Below are positions 1-5,871 of a stretch of 22,703 nucleotides of DNA, piece by piece (position 1 is the first letter of the stretch; each line of letters starts with the position of its first letter). The DNA is from Phycisphaerales bacterium UBA3190 (GTDB lineage Bacteria; Planctomycetota; Phycisphaerae; Phycisphaerales; UBA1924). The stretch lies in contig DEXG01000021.1 of assembly GCA_002364005.1 (NCBI GenBank), positions 35,029 through 57,731 on the forward strand, given 5' to 3'. Position numbers and translations under genes: made by a program. The notes below the pieces were generated by a model. The model was not told the DNA's origin. It made no database searches and worked only from the letters and a program-made list of their open reading frames with translations.

Positions 1-299
1 TGCCAGGCCCGGATCACCCCCGCCAGCGCGTGTCGGTTCTCGATGGTGTGCTCGACGAAGCGGTTGGGGAGATCGAGCAGCCAGCGTTCGACGATGCCCG
101 TGGCGCCCTCTTTGAGGATATCGAGCGCGGCCGCGGCTTCCTTGGCCCGTGTCTCGGGTGTGCCCAGCGGGGTGGGCTCGCCGTTGGTGACATCGAGCAG
201 CAGGATGTCGTGCCCCTGCTGGGCGAGCTTGATGATGGTGCCGCCCATCCCGAGTTCCTGATCATCCGGGTGTGGGCCGACGACGAGTATGCGTGCCAT
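1..299 (-). CDS. PIG-L / LmbE-family N-acetylglucosaminyl deacetylase (bacillithiol BshB1-like), C-terminus cut off by window edge
   Basis: The reverse strand from an ATG at 299 reads open to the window edge (99 codons). The protein starts MARILVVGPHPDDQELGMGG. The PHPDD-E motif and following GMGG are the zinc-binding signature of the PIG-L deacetylase fold; a second conserved stretch, NGEPTPLGTPETRAKEAAAA, is typical of the bacillithiol-pathway branch (BshB1). Family members remove the acetyl group from GlcNAc-malate or related GlcNAc conjugates in the cytoplasm. The rest of the protein, including the second metal-binding histidine, lies outside the window. The gene follows the lipoprotein gene on the same strand after a 30-base gap, so they may share a transcript. 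Family is secure; the exact substrate is inferred. Confidence 0.85.
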   Translation of the reverse strand, partial: MARILVVGPHPDDQELGMGGTIIKLAQQGHDILLLDVTNGEPTPLGTPETRAKEAAAALDILKEGATGIVERWLLDLPNRFVEHTIENRHALAGVIRAW

Positions 300-329
300 A
301 GGTTGGGCCTCGGGTTGTCTGGGGTGGGG

Positions 330-791
330 TCAGTCGTACTTATTCTGGACGACGACGAGCCCGTAGAGGATTTGCTCGCCCTCGTTGCCGGGCAGTTCGA
401 TCTGGGCGAGCACGACGGGGGCCGGCTCACGCTGGGCGAAGAACCCGCCGGCTTTGTAGGTATCGCCGTACTCATCCACAAACTGGCGGAGGTCCAGCTC
501 GATCGTCTCGCCCGCGGCCACGGGTGGCATCGGGGCCGAGTACCGCTTGTTGAGCCACAGGGTGCCCGCGGGGAAATCGGTGGTGGTGGTATTGGTGAAG
601 CTCAGGGTGGTCACATCGCGGAAGAGCTGGACATCGAGCACCTCGATCATCGGCGCGTTTTCCGGGTAGATCGGCCCGGGCTCGGCGGTGAGCTTCTCGT
701 TGAAGAGCTGGCAGCCGCCTGAGAAAACGGGGATCAGGGCCAGTGAGAGGGCGAGCCGGACGCGTCGGGATGTGGGTTGTGGTGTCTTCAC
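330..791 (-). CDS. Putative lipoprotein of unknown function
   Basis: About 153 residues. The N-terminus has basic residues (TSRRVR), a hydrophobic stretch (LALSLALIPVF) and a lipobox-like SGGC, so the protein is probably a signal-peptidase-II lipoprotein. The mature part is rich in alternating hydrophobic residues and resembles a small beta-sandwich (for example TLSFTNTTTTDFPAGTLWLN). No family was recognised. The start is uncertain: a GTG at 791 directly abuts a perfect AGGAGG with no spacer, which is too tight for normal initiation, and an upstream TTG at 821 is the other in-frame choice. I prefer GTG because it gives a normal-length signal peptide. It lies just upstream of the PIG-L gene and is divergent from dus. 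Confidence 0.7.
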   Translation of the reverse strand: MKTPQPTSRRVRLALSLALIPVFSGGCQLFNEKLTAEPGPIYPENAPMIEVLDVQLFRDVTTLSFTNTTTTDFPAGTLWLNKRYSAPMPPVAAGETIELDLRQFVDEYGDTYKAGGFFAQREPAPVVLAQIELPGNEGEQILYGLVVVQNKYD

Positions 792-802
792 CCTCCTATC
801 GT

Positions 803-814
803 CCCATGCATGGG
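803..814. promoter_or_regulatory. Perfect 12-bp palindrome between divergent genes
   Basis: CCCATGCATGGG is its own reverse complement. It sits between the divergent lipoprotein gene and dus, and contains the proposed ATG of dus (810). It could be an operator for a dimeric regulator or simply chance; no protein can be assigned. Confidence 0.25.
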
Positions 815-2108
815 CTGTCAAAGCAACTCATCCAGTCAGAATGCCACCCCCCCGGCATTCGCCATCGCAGACGGGGCCCAGGAGCTGGACCCGAGCGCTA
901 TCGCCTCGGACCTGGTCGATCGCTTCGGGCCCGGCGGCATGGATCCGCGGGTCAAAGCCCTGATTCCCGGCTTCGATGCCCCTTTCTTCCAGGCCGGGCT
1001 GGCGGGTTACTCCGACGCGGCCATGCGCATCATCGCCCGACGCCACGGCTGCCCCATCTGCGTCACCGAGGCCCTCCTCGACCGGACGCTCCTCGACGGC
1101 GGCAAGGGCTTCGCCAAAGCCGACCTGGGCGAGATCCACGACAATGTGCCCGGCGGCGACGAGGACCATCCATTAATCGGCCAAATCATGGGCTCCGACC
1201 CCGCCGAGATGGCCGCCGCGGCGATCAAGATGATCGAGCAGGGGAAGCTGCGGAGCAATAAGGAGTATCGGAAGCTCGCAGAGAGCGATGAGCCACGAGC
1301 CACGAGCCACTTGGGACTAGGGGAAGATGCAGATCACGCAACCCGAGTGGCGAGTGGCCAGTCCCCAGTCCCTTCTTCATTCGCCGCGATCGACGTCAAC
1401 CTCGCCTGCCCCGTGAAGAAGATCTCCAAGAAATCGCGAGGCGGACACTGGCTGCGCGAGCCAGAGGGTGCGATCGAGATCCTGCAGGCCGTGCGGGATG
1501 CGGTGCCTGACTCGATCCCCGTGACGGTCAAGATGCGAAGGTCGTATGATGACACGCCCGAGATGAAGCAGAACTTCCTCTACCTGTTCGACGCGGCCTA
1601 CGACCTGGGCTGCGCGTGGGTCGTGGTGCATGGGCGGACGGTTGAGCAGAAGTATGTCGGCCCATCGCGATGGGACCCGCTCAAGGAGCTGGTCGATCGC
1701 AACCCCGAGCGGATCATCATGGGCTCGGGCGATGTGTGGGATGTGAACCAGATCTTCCGCATGATCGCCTACACCGGTGTCTCGGGCGTGAGCGTCGCGC
1801 GTGGGTGTATCGGGAACCCGTGGATCTTCCGCCAGGCGCGGGACCTGCTGGAGGGGCGCGAGCCAAGGGAGCCGACGATCGGTGAGCAGCGGGCGGTTTT
1901 AGAGCAGCACTTTGAGCTGGCCCTGGCGGTGAACAAGAACTTCCGCGACCCCGAGCTGCACACGGCCAAGAACATGCGCAAGTTCGGCATCAAGTTCGCG
2001 GCCCATCACCCGCAGGCGCTAGAGGTGAAGAAGAGCTTCATCTATGTAAAGTCGCTGGATGATTGGGAAGAAATTCTCAAAAAATATTACGGGATGCAAC
2101 CCATATAG
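810..2108 (+). CDS. dus: tRNA-dihydrouridine synthase (DusB-like)
   Basis: 432 residues from the ATG at 810. The protein is an FMN-dependent TIM-barrel enzyme that reduces uridine to dihydrouridine in tRNA. Visible family marks are the N-terminal barrel segment (QAGLAGYSDAAMRIIARRHG), QIMGSDPAEM, the catalytic cysteine in VNLACPVKK (Cys200), VTVKMRRSYDDT, VVVHGRT and the phosphate-binding GVSVARGCIGNPWIF. At 432 residues it is longer than the usual roughly 320-350. The excess is an N-terminal extension of about 50 residues (an alternative ATG at 939 would remove most of it) and an insert of about 45 residues just before the catalytic cysteine, partly made of heptanucleotide repeats. The C-terminal tail after DDW (EEILKKYYGMQPI) is AT-rich and differs from that of the duplicated copy at 4145-4320. 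Confidence 0.9.
   Translation: MGCQSNSSSQNATPPAFAIADGAQELDPSAIASDLVDRFGPGGMDPRVKALIPGFDAPFFQAGLAGYSDAAMRIIARRHGCPICVTEALLDRTLLDGGKGFAKADLGEIHDNVPGGDEDHPLIGQIMGSDPAEMAAAAIKMIEQGKLRSNKEYRKLAESDEPRATSHLGLGEDADHATRVASGQSPVPSSFAAIDVNLACPVKKISKKSRGGHWLREPEGAIEILQAVRDAVPDSIPVTVKMRRSYDDTPEMKQNFLYLFDAAYDLGCAWVVVHGRTVEQKYVGPSRWDPLKELVDRNPERIIMGSGDVWDVNQIFRMIAYTGVSGVSVARGCIGNPWIFRQARDLLEGREPREPTIGEQRAVLEQHFELALAVNKNFRDPELHTAKNMRKFGIKFAAHHPQALEVKKSFIYVKSLDDWEEILKKYYGMQPI
1290..1372 (+). repeat. Heptanucleotide tandem repeats inside dus
   Basis: Three exact copies of GAGCCAC (1290-1310) are followed, 34 bases later, by two of GAGTGGC (1345-1358) and two of CAGTCCC (1359-1372). GAGTGGC is close to the reverse complement of GAGCCAC, and GGGACT at 1313-1318 is the reverse complement of AGTCCC in the last pair. 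The block encodes part of a family-atypical insert in the enzyme and keeps the reading frame. It resembles the short tandemly repeated heptamers described from cyanobacteria, but identity to any known repeat cannot be tested here. Confidence 0.75.
1921..2066 (+). repeat. Direct repeat copy 1: 3' end of dus
   Basis: This 146-bp segment recurs at 4145-4290 with 10 mismatches and no gaps (offset 2224 bp). Eight of the ten differences fall at third codon positions; the other two change Ala to Thr and Leu to Gln. Similarity stops abruptly after the codons for DDW in both copies. Confidence 0.95.
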
Positions 2109-2133
2109 TTGTCGGCAATATGGTATAGTTGAT

Positions 2134-2153
2134 CTTGCTCAATGATGAGCAAG
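2134..2153 (+). promoter_or_regulatory. Hairpin overlapping the ribosome binding site of the cysteine-rich exported gene
   Basis: CTTGCTCA and TGAGCAAG form a perfect 8-bp stem around a four-base loop (ATGA). The 3' arm ends in the first three bases of AAGGAG (2151-2156), the ribosome binding site placed 7 bases before the ATG at 2164. Folding would hide half of that site. No T-tract follows, so it is not a standard terminator. Confidence 0.5.
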
Positions 2154-2170
2154 GAGATGCATTATGAACA

Positions 2171-2204
2171 ACAATCCCTTAATACAATCCCTTAATACAA
2201 TCCC
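2171..2204 (+). repeat. 13-bp tandem repeat (2.6 copies) that breaks the signal-peptide reading frame
   Basis: The unit ACAATCCCTTAAT occurs twice in full (2171-2183, 2184-2196) and then as eight further bases (2197-2204). It begins seven bases into the coding sequence opened by the ATG at 2164. Because 13 is not a multiple of three, each unit shifts the frame. As sequenced, the ATG yields only 14 codons before TAA at 2206. Confidence 0.9.
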
Positions 2205-2227
2205 GTAAGTACATTGCCGCAGGGGCG

Positions 2228-3262
2228 TTGCTGCTCTCATGCGGCGTGGGACAGGCTGCTGCGCATGATCTGGTCAATCTGTCTGTCGAGATCGACGGCT
2301 GGACGATGATGCCGATCGCGGACAGCGGTGCGACGGCGCACATCATCGCGACTCGTGATGACGATGAGGCCTTGACGACGGACATTGATGTAGTGCTCTA
2401 TGAGAAGACTGCAACCGGGTGGCAGGGTGAGGCGTATGACCCGCATGTCACGAAGGAGGACGCGATGATCGATCTCGCGGATGAGTTCGGGTTGCCCGAT
2501 CCGTTCGGCGGGGAGTGGCATATCGATCTTGATGAGGAGGATGTGCTCGAGTACATGCTGCCGCGTGCGGCGTTCGGGAAGGGGTTCTTTGTGACGGACC
2601 CGCTGTATGTGATCGCGGAGCACATGGTTGATCCTGAGCCATTAGCGGAAGCAGCAGAATCTTCGGGTCTTGCCGCGGGGTCTGGGGCTATCAACACCGG
2701 CTCAATCTCTGGTGGTTCGGGAGGAACGCAGGTTGATCCACCTAACCCAGACGGCTGTGGATGTGATGCGTGTGCGGAAGGCATACTAGACGGCATTGTT
2801 GCAGGTTCTGACGCGGGATTGGCTGATCCAAGTCTTAGTCTTGAAGATATGGAACTCATAGGGCACGAAGCGACGGAAGCGATCATTGGGTGTTGCTGGC
2901 CAAGAAACTGGACGCAGCGCGGATCGTCTACATCCACCTGTACTCCAACCGGTGCATGGGTACTCACAGGAACCACAACGCGTCCTGTTGCTGGAGGATT
3001 TCGGTTAACATGCGAATATTCAAGGCCGGTTTCTGTTTTCAATACTCGAAAACAAGTTTCAAGATGCTTTGACTGCACTCGAACAACATTTAACCAAGCA
3101 AGAACGCTTACGGGAACTCAAACGACGAGCAACTCAGTCGATTATCTTCCAACGGATCCTGTTCCTGCCTGCCCAGGACCAGGATCTGGAGCAGCATGCG
3201 GTATTGTCGGCGGAGTTACAACGGATACGGATTGGACTCCGCCGATTCCTGCATGTCCATAA
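2228..3262 (+). CDS. Exported cysteine-rich protein of unknown function; 5' end frameshifted by a 13-bp duplication
   Basis: The open frame runs from a TTG at 2228 (344 residues), but the natural start is probably the ATG at 2164, which has a good ribosome binding site (AAGGAG, 7-base spacing). Removing one 13-bp unit joins that ATG in frame and gives a signal peptide starting MNNNPLIQSRKYIAAGALLL and ending near GQAAA/HD. The mature part has an acidic N-terminal domain (about 130 residues), a Gly/Ser-rich linker (GSGAINTGSISGGSGG), then a Cys/Thr-rich C-terminal half with 12 cysteines (DGCGCDAC, GCCW, RCFDC). No family was recognised. The second half is visibly more AT-rich than neighbouring genes. 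It is followed after 3 bases by the next ATG, suggesting co-translation. It may be a pseudogene, a slippage-controlled gene, or be translated poorly from TTG. Confidence 0.7.
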   Translation: MLLSCGVGQAAAHDLVNLSVEIDGWTMMPIADSGATAHIIATRDDDEALTTDIDVVLYEKTATGWQGEAYDPHVTKEDAMIDLADEFGLPDPFGGEWHIDLDEEDVLEYMLPRAAFGKGFFVTDPLYVIAEHMVDPEPLAEAAESSGLAAGSGAINTGSISGGSGGTQVDPPNPDGCGCDACAEGILDGIVAGSDAGLADPSLSLEDMELIGHEATEAIIGCCWPRNWTQRGSSTSTCTPTGAWVLTGTTTRPVAGGFRLTCEYSRPVSVFNTRKQVSRCFDCTRTTFNQARTLTGTQTTSNSVDYLPTDPVPACPGPGSGAACGIVGGVTTDTDWTPPIPACP

Positions 3263-3265
3263 AGT

Positions 3266-4126
3266 ATGTCTAGTGTGCAAACAAACAGACAATCCCGATC
3301 GTGGTGGAAGACTCCGCCACGATTCGTTTTCGTTTCATTGATTGCTGGCCTGGTGATGAGTGTCCTGCAAGCATGGGGCTCGTTGCTGGTATATGACTTT
3401 GGTGGACTATACCCTTTGCGGCCATCGAGTTACATCGAAGCGATCCGAGAAAATCGGATCGGCCAGTTCGGGACGCCCACATCCCGCATCAATGCGATAG
3501 GGCCGGTTGGTGATGACGGTAAGGCGTGGTGGTATATTCATCGCAAGTACCGCTATGGAATCCAGACCGCGTATTGCTCGAATCCTTCTGTGACTCTCAA
3601 GCAAATGCAGGAGCATATCGATCTCTATACGCCTTTTGTTGAGGTTGTTCCGCCGGCCTGGAGCGTTTCAAGGGCGTTTCCTACTCAAATCGACAAAGAG
3701 CGGTATCCAACCGAGTATGAAGTTGTTGCAGGATGGCCAATGACCGCACTGTATGGCTCTGCGCGCATTGAGGGAGAGATCGATCGCCCAAAGCTCAGGT
3801 GGGCCTGGTCATACGCTGACATACAAGGCCAACATCCGATCATCATGCCGTATAAGCCTTTAGTCGGCTTTGTAATCAACACTTTGTTCTATGCTGTGAT
3901 CGCGTGGGTGACCGTGGTTGTATTTCACATACTCAAATCATGCACAATGAATCGATTGCGATCGAGGCGAGCACATTGTTCAAACTGTGGATACGACAGC
4001 CGCGGACTCTCAACCTGCCCCGAGTGCGGCGAGAAGATCGACCCCGAGAAGCTGCCCACCCTTCCGCGCCGGAACCATGCCGTGCAGACCACAGAAACAC
4101 ACGCTGAAGCCGAGGATGGGATATGA
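3266..4126 (+). CDS. Membrane protein with C-terminal zinc ribbon (paralogue A)
   Basis: 286 residues. A first membrane segment lies near residues 20-42 (FVFVSLIAGLVMSVLQAWG), a non-cytoplasmic domain follows, and a second membrane segment lies near 200-225 (VGFVINTLFYAVIAWVTVVV). The C-terminus carries a zinc ribbon with CSNC at 238-241 and CPEC at 251-254. It shares layout and scattered motifs (GWP, PYxP, NTxxF, RGLSTCPECGEKIDPEKLPT) with the gene at 5047-5850, so the two are paralogues. Proteins of this layout are common in Phycisphaerae; their role is unknown to me. The gene starts 3 bases after the preceding stop, and its own stop overlaps the next ATG (ATGA at 4123-4126), pointing to a translationally coupled cluster. 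The base composition is AT-richer than its surroundings. Confidence 0.8.
   Translation: MSSVQTNRQSRSWWKTPPRFVFVSLIAGLVMSVLQAWGSLLVYDFGGLYPLRPSSYIEAIRENRIGQFGTPTSRINAIGPVGDDGKAWWYIHRKYRYGIQTAYCSNPSVTLKQMQEHIDLYTPFVEVVPPAWSVSRAFPTQIDKERYPTEYEVVAGWPMTALYGSARIEGEIDRPKLRWAWSYADIQGQHPIIMPYKPLVGFVINTLFYAVIAWVTVVVFHILKSCTMNRLRSRRAHCSNCGYDSRGLSTCPECGEKIDPEKLPTLPRRNHAVQTTETHAEAEDGI
4013..4053 (+). repeat. 41-bp exact repeat in zinc-ribbon coding region, copy A
   Basis: Identical to 5749-5789. It encodes the zinc-ribbon core TCPECGEKIDPEKL. Identity at every third position in an otherwise strongly diverged gene pair suggests recent gene conversion or recombination here. Confidence 0.9.
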
Positions 4127-4135
4127 ATACGCAGT
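4115..4135 (+). repeat. 21-bp exact repeat spanning a start codon, copy A
   Basis: Identical to 5851-5871, where it forms the leader and first codons (MNTQ) of the DinB-like gene. Here it leads instead into a dus 3' fragment, marking a duplication or recombination junction between about 4135 and 4145. Confidence 0.9.
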
Positions 4136-4320
4136 GCGCCCAGCCCCTGACGGTGAACAAGAACTTCCGCGACCCGGAACTGCACACCGCGAAGAACATG
4201 CGGAAGTTCGGCATCAAGTTCGCGGCCCATCACCCGCAGGCGCAGGAGGTGAAGAAGAGCTTCATCTATGTGAAGTCGCTGGATGACTGGCGGGCGGTGT
4301 TGGATGCGTGGTACGCGTGA
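4123..4320 (+). pseudogene. Chimeric remnant: DinB-like start fused to the 3' end of dus
   Basis: A 65-codon frame. The first codons (MNTQ) match the start of the DinB-like gene at 5859, and from 4145 the sequence copies the tRNA-binding helical C-terminus of dus (VNKNFRDPELHTAKNMRKFG and onward). The tail RAVLDAWYA differs from the tail of the full-length dus. The catalytic barrel is absent, so it cannot be an enzyme. The frame is nevertheless intact, starts in an ATGA overlap with the zinc-ribbon gene and ends in a TGATG overlap with the next gene. It may therefore still be translated, at least as a relay that carries ribosomes between the flanking genes. A true product is unproven. Confidence 0.85.
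4145..4290 (+). repeat. Direct repeat copy 2: 3' end of dus
   Basis: 136 of 146 positions match 1921-2066, and differences are mainly at third codon positions. See the chimeric remnant that contains it. Confidence 0.95.
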
Positions 4321-4913
4321 TGGGCCTCGTCCGGTTCATCTGGATGCTTGCAAACGCGCCGTTTCGTCTTCGTCGCTTTGAGACGGATTTGTATCGCGAT
4401 CCAGCCACCAACGAGATGCGTCTCACGAAAACGGATTACATGATGGAAGTGCCGGATGTGATTCTGGTTCTTTTTATGTTCATCTTCGCATGCGTGTATT
4501 ACGCGGTGCTGAGCGTGCCGGTTACCTGGCTGCTCGCGAACCAGATAACACTGCGGCAATGGCCGGCGATCCTCGTACTTGGCGTCAACAGCACATACCG
4601 CTTTGTGCTCAAGTATCAGGAGCGAGCAGCATCCCTTGTTGACTGGGGCGAACCGGTGGGGCGTGAGTCGAAGCCGCGATGTGTGACCGCGATTTTGATC
4701 GGTTTTCTCGCCGGAGCAGGGTCGGGCGTGCTTGCCGATTGGTTGACTTCATATGGCCAGTTCACGCCGAAGGGTCTTGGCTTTGCGGCTCTTCTCGGCG
4801 TGGCGGAGATGGTCTGGAACGGAAAGCGGATTGGTGGGGGAGTCATGTACGATGAAGTTGAGATGCCGCAAGTTGTGGTCAACAAATCAAACATCATCGT
4901 GCTCGACGAGTAG
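4320..4913 (+). CDS. Hypothetical integral membrane protein
   Basis: 197 residues from the ATG at 4320, whose A is also the last base of the preceding TGA (TGATG overlap). This suggests coupled translation with the dus 3' end and, originally, an operon with dus. Hydrophobic segments are visible around residues 42-72 (VILVLFMFIFACVYYAVLSV), 80-95 and 125-165 (CVTAILIGFLAGAGSGVLAD and GLGFAALLGVAEMVW). Between them lies a basic or polar loop (KYQERAASLVDWGEPVGRES), and the soluble C-terminus ends in VVVNKSNIIVLDE. No family was recognised. The gene occupies the same slot in repeat copy 2 as the cysteine-rich exported gene does in copy 1, but the two are not visibly related. Confidence 0.75.
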   Translation: MGLVRFIWMLANAPFRLRRFETDLYRDPATNEMRLTKTDYMMEVPDVILVLFMFIFACVYYAVLSVPVTWLLANQITLRQWPAILVLGVNSTYRFVLKYQERAASLVDWGEPVGRESKPRCVTAILIGFLAGAGSGVLADWLTSYGQFTPKGLGFAALLGVAEMVWNGKRIGGGVMYDEVEMPQVVVNKSNIIVLDE

Positions 4914-5034
4914 GTGTATTTTGCCAATGAGTTGAGTTCTCAGTCGGTTCCTGATCGGTTGATTCTGTCCCAGCGGCATGCGAAAAATCGTTACCCATTC
5001 GTGTATCACTGAATCATCATGTTCGTGATGGCTG

Positions 5035-5040
5035 TATATT
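5035..5040 (+). promoter_or_regulatory. Possible -10 element for a leaderless zinc-ribbon gene transcript
   Basis: TATATT ends 6 bases before the ATG at 5047, so transcription would begin at or next to the start codon. No ribosome binding site is visible and no good -35 box is seen. Weak evidence. Confidence 0.25.
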
Positions 5041-5046
5041 CAGTCC

Positions 5047-5850
5047 ATGGGGCGTCGATCATTTCGAATCTGTCTTGTGATTGTGCTGTTTCTGGTGCTG
5101 GGGTTCATCGCCACGCTTTTGCAGACATGGTTCGCCGTCAACTTCTTCGAGAACCGTTACGCCCGCGGCTGGGCCCATGTGCTCCGTTTCGTATCGTTCC
5201 GTGTCGCCGATCCATCGTCCACGGGCTGGATGCTCGGCGAGCCCACGCCCGATGAGGAGTGCTGGCGCGTCCTGGTCACACGGGATCACTCGGGCCGGTT
5301 TTATCAGATCAGATACCGGCTCTGGGGCGCGGGCTTTGACAACGGTGAGCGGGCGCTGAACCCGAGCTTGATCCCCGACTGGACCCGCGTCGAGCCGTTG
5401 CCATCACCCCAAGAAGTGCGTGGGCTCACGCAGATATTGGAGCAACGCAACGGCTGGCCCTTCCCCGCCTGGCGTGGTGAGGTGCGCCAGAATCGACGGG
5501 GCGGGGTCACGGAATACAAGTACTGCCTCCCCATCAGCCCGACCGGCTTTCTGGGAGACTGGGAACAACTTATCGTCATTCCATACGAGCCTGTATTCCC
5601 CGGCGTGCTCTACAACACCGCGATCTTCGGCTTGGGGTTCTTCCTCATCGTCTTCGTCTTCAAGTACTACCGACGCCGCTTCGTGCGCTGGTCACGCCTG
5701 AGCCAGCTCCGGTGCCCCAACTGCAAGTACAACATCCGAGGCCTGTCGACCTGCCCCGAGTGCGGCGAGAAGATCGACCCCGAGAAGCTACCCACGCACC
5801 TGCGCCGAGCCCAAGCCATGCAGCTCACAGAAACACACACTGATCCCTAA
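5047..5850 (+). CDS. Membrane protein with C-terminal zinc ribbon (paralogue B)
   Basis: 267 residues. An N-terminal membrane segment (CLVIVLFLVLGFIATLLQTW, about residues 9-28) is followed by a roughly 160-residue extracytoplasmic domain. A second membrane segment (VLYNTAIFGLGFFLIVFVF, about 185-205), a basic stretch (KYYRRRFVRW) and a zinc ribbon with CPNC at 223-226 and CPEC at 236-239 complete it. It is the paralogue of the gene at 3266-4126. The zinc ribbon presumably faces the cytoplasm, where it could bind protein or nucleic acid; no function is known to me. It is followed after 8 bases by the DinB-like gene. The leader has no visible ribosome binding site. Confidence 0.8.
   Translation: MGRRSFRICLVIVLFLVLGFIATLLQTWFAVNFFENRYARGWAHVLRFVSFRVADPSSTGWMLGEPTPDEECWRVLVTRDHSGRFYQIRYRLWGAGFDNGERALNPSLIPDWTRVEPLPSPQEVRGLTQILEQRNGWPFPAWRGEVRQNRRGGVTEYKYCLPISPTGFLGDWEQLIVIPYEPVFPGVLYNTAIFGLGFFLIVFVFKYYRRRFVRWSRLSQLRCPNCKYNIRGLSTCPECGEKIDPEKLPTHLRRAQAMQLTETHTDP
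5749..5789 (+). repeat. 41-bp exact repeat in zinc-ribbon coding region, copy B
   Basis: Identical to 4013-4053; offset 1736 bp, the same offset as the 21-bp repeat 4115-4135 / 5851-5871, so both belong to one duplicated block. Confidence 0.9.
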
Positions 5851-5871
5851 GATGGGATATGAATACGCAGT
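5851..5871 (+). repeat. 21-bp exact repeat spanning a start codon, copy B
   Basis: Identical to 4115-4135. Here it is the natural junction of the zinc-ribbon gene and the DinB-like gene. Confidence 0.9.

Noticed and set aside
30..722. 230-codon plus-strand frame opposite the PIG-L and lipoprotein genes
   Set aside because: The reverse strand encodes a recognisable deacetylase and a signal peptide; this frame has neither motifs nor a sensible start.
792..821. TTGACA and TAGGAG 17 bases apart on the minus strand as a promoter of the lipoprotein gene
   Set aside because: The start of transcription would fall after the GTG start codon, so it cannot serve the chosen start; the -10 is also poor.
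1290..1372. Large stem-loop formed by the heptamer repeats
   Set aside because: The complementary heptamers occur in an order that cannot form one nested stem; only short partial pairings are possible.
2067..4144. Prophage or genomic island integrated in a dus gene, as known for dusA-specific integrases
   Set aside because: No integrase, phage or transfer gene is present, and the known elements target the 5' part of dusA; the zinc-ribbon and DinB repeats fit tandem duplication better.
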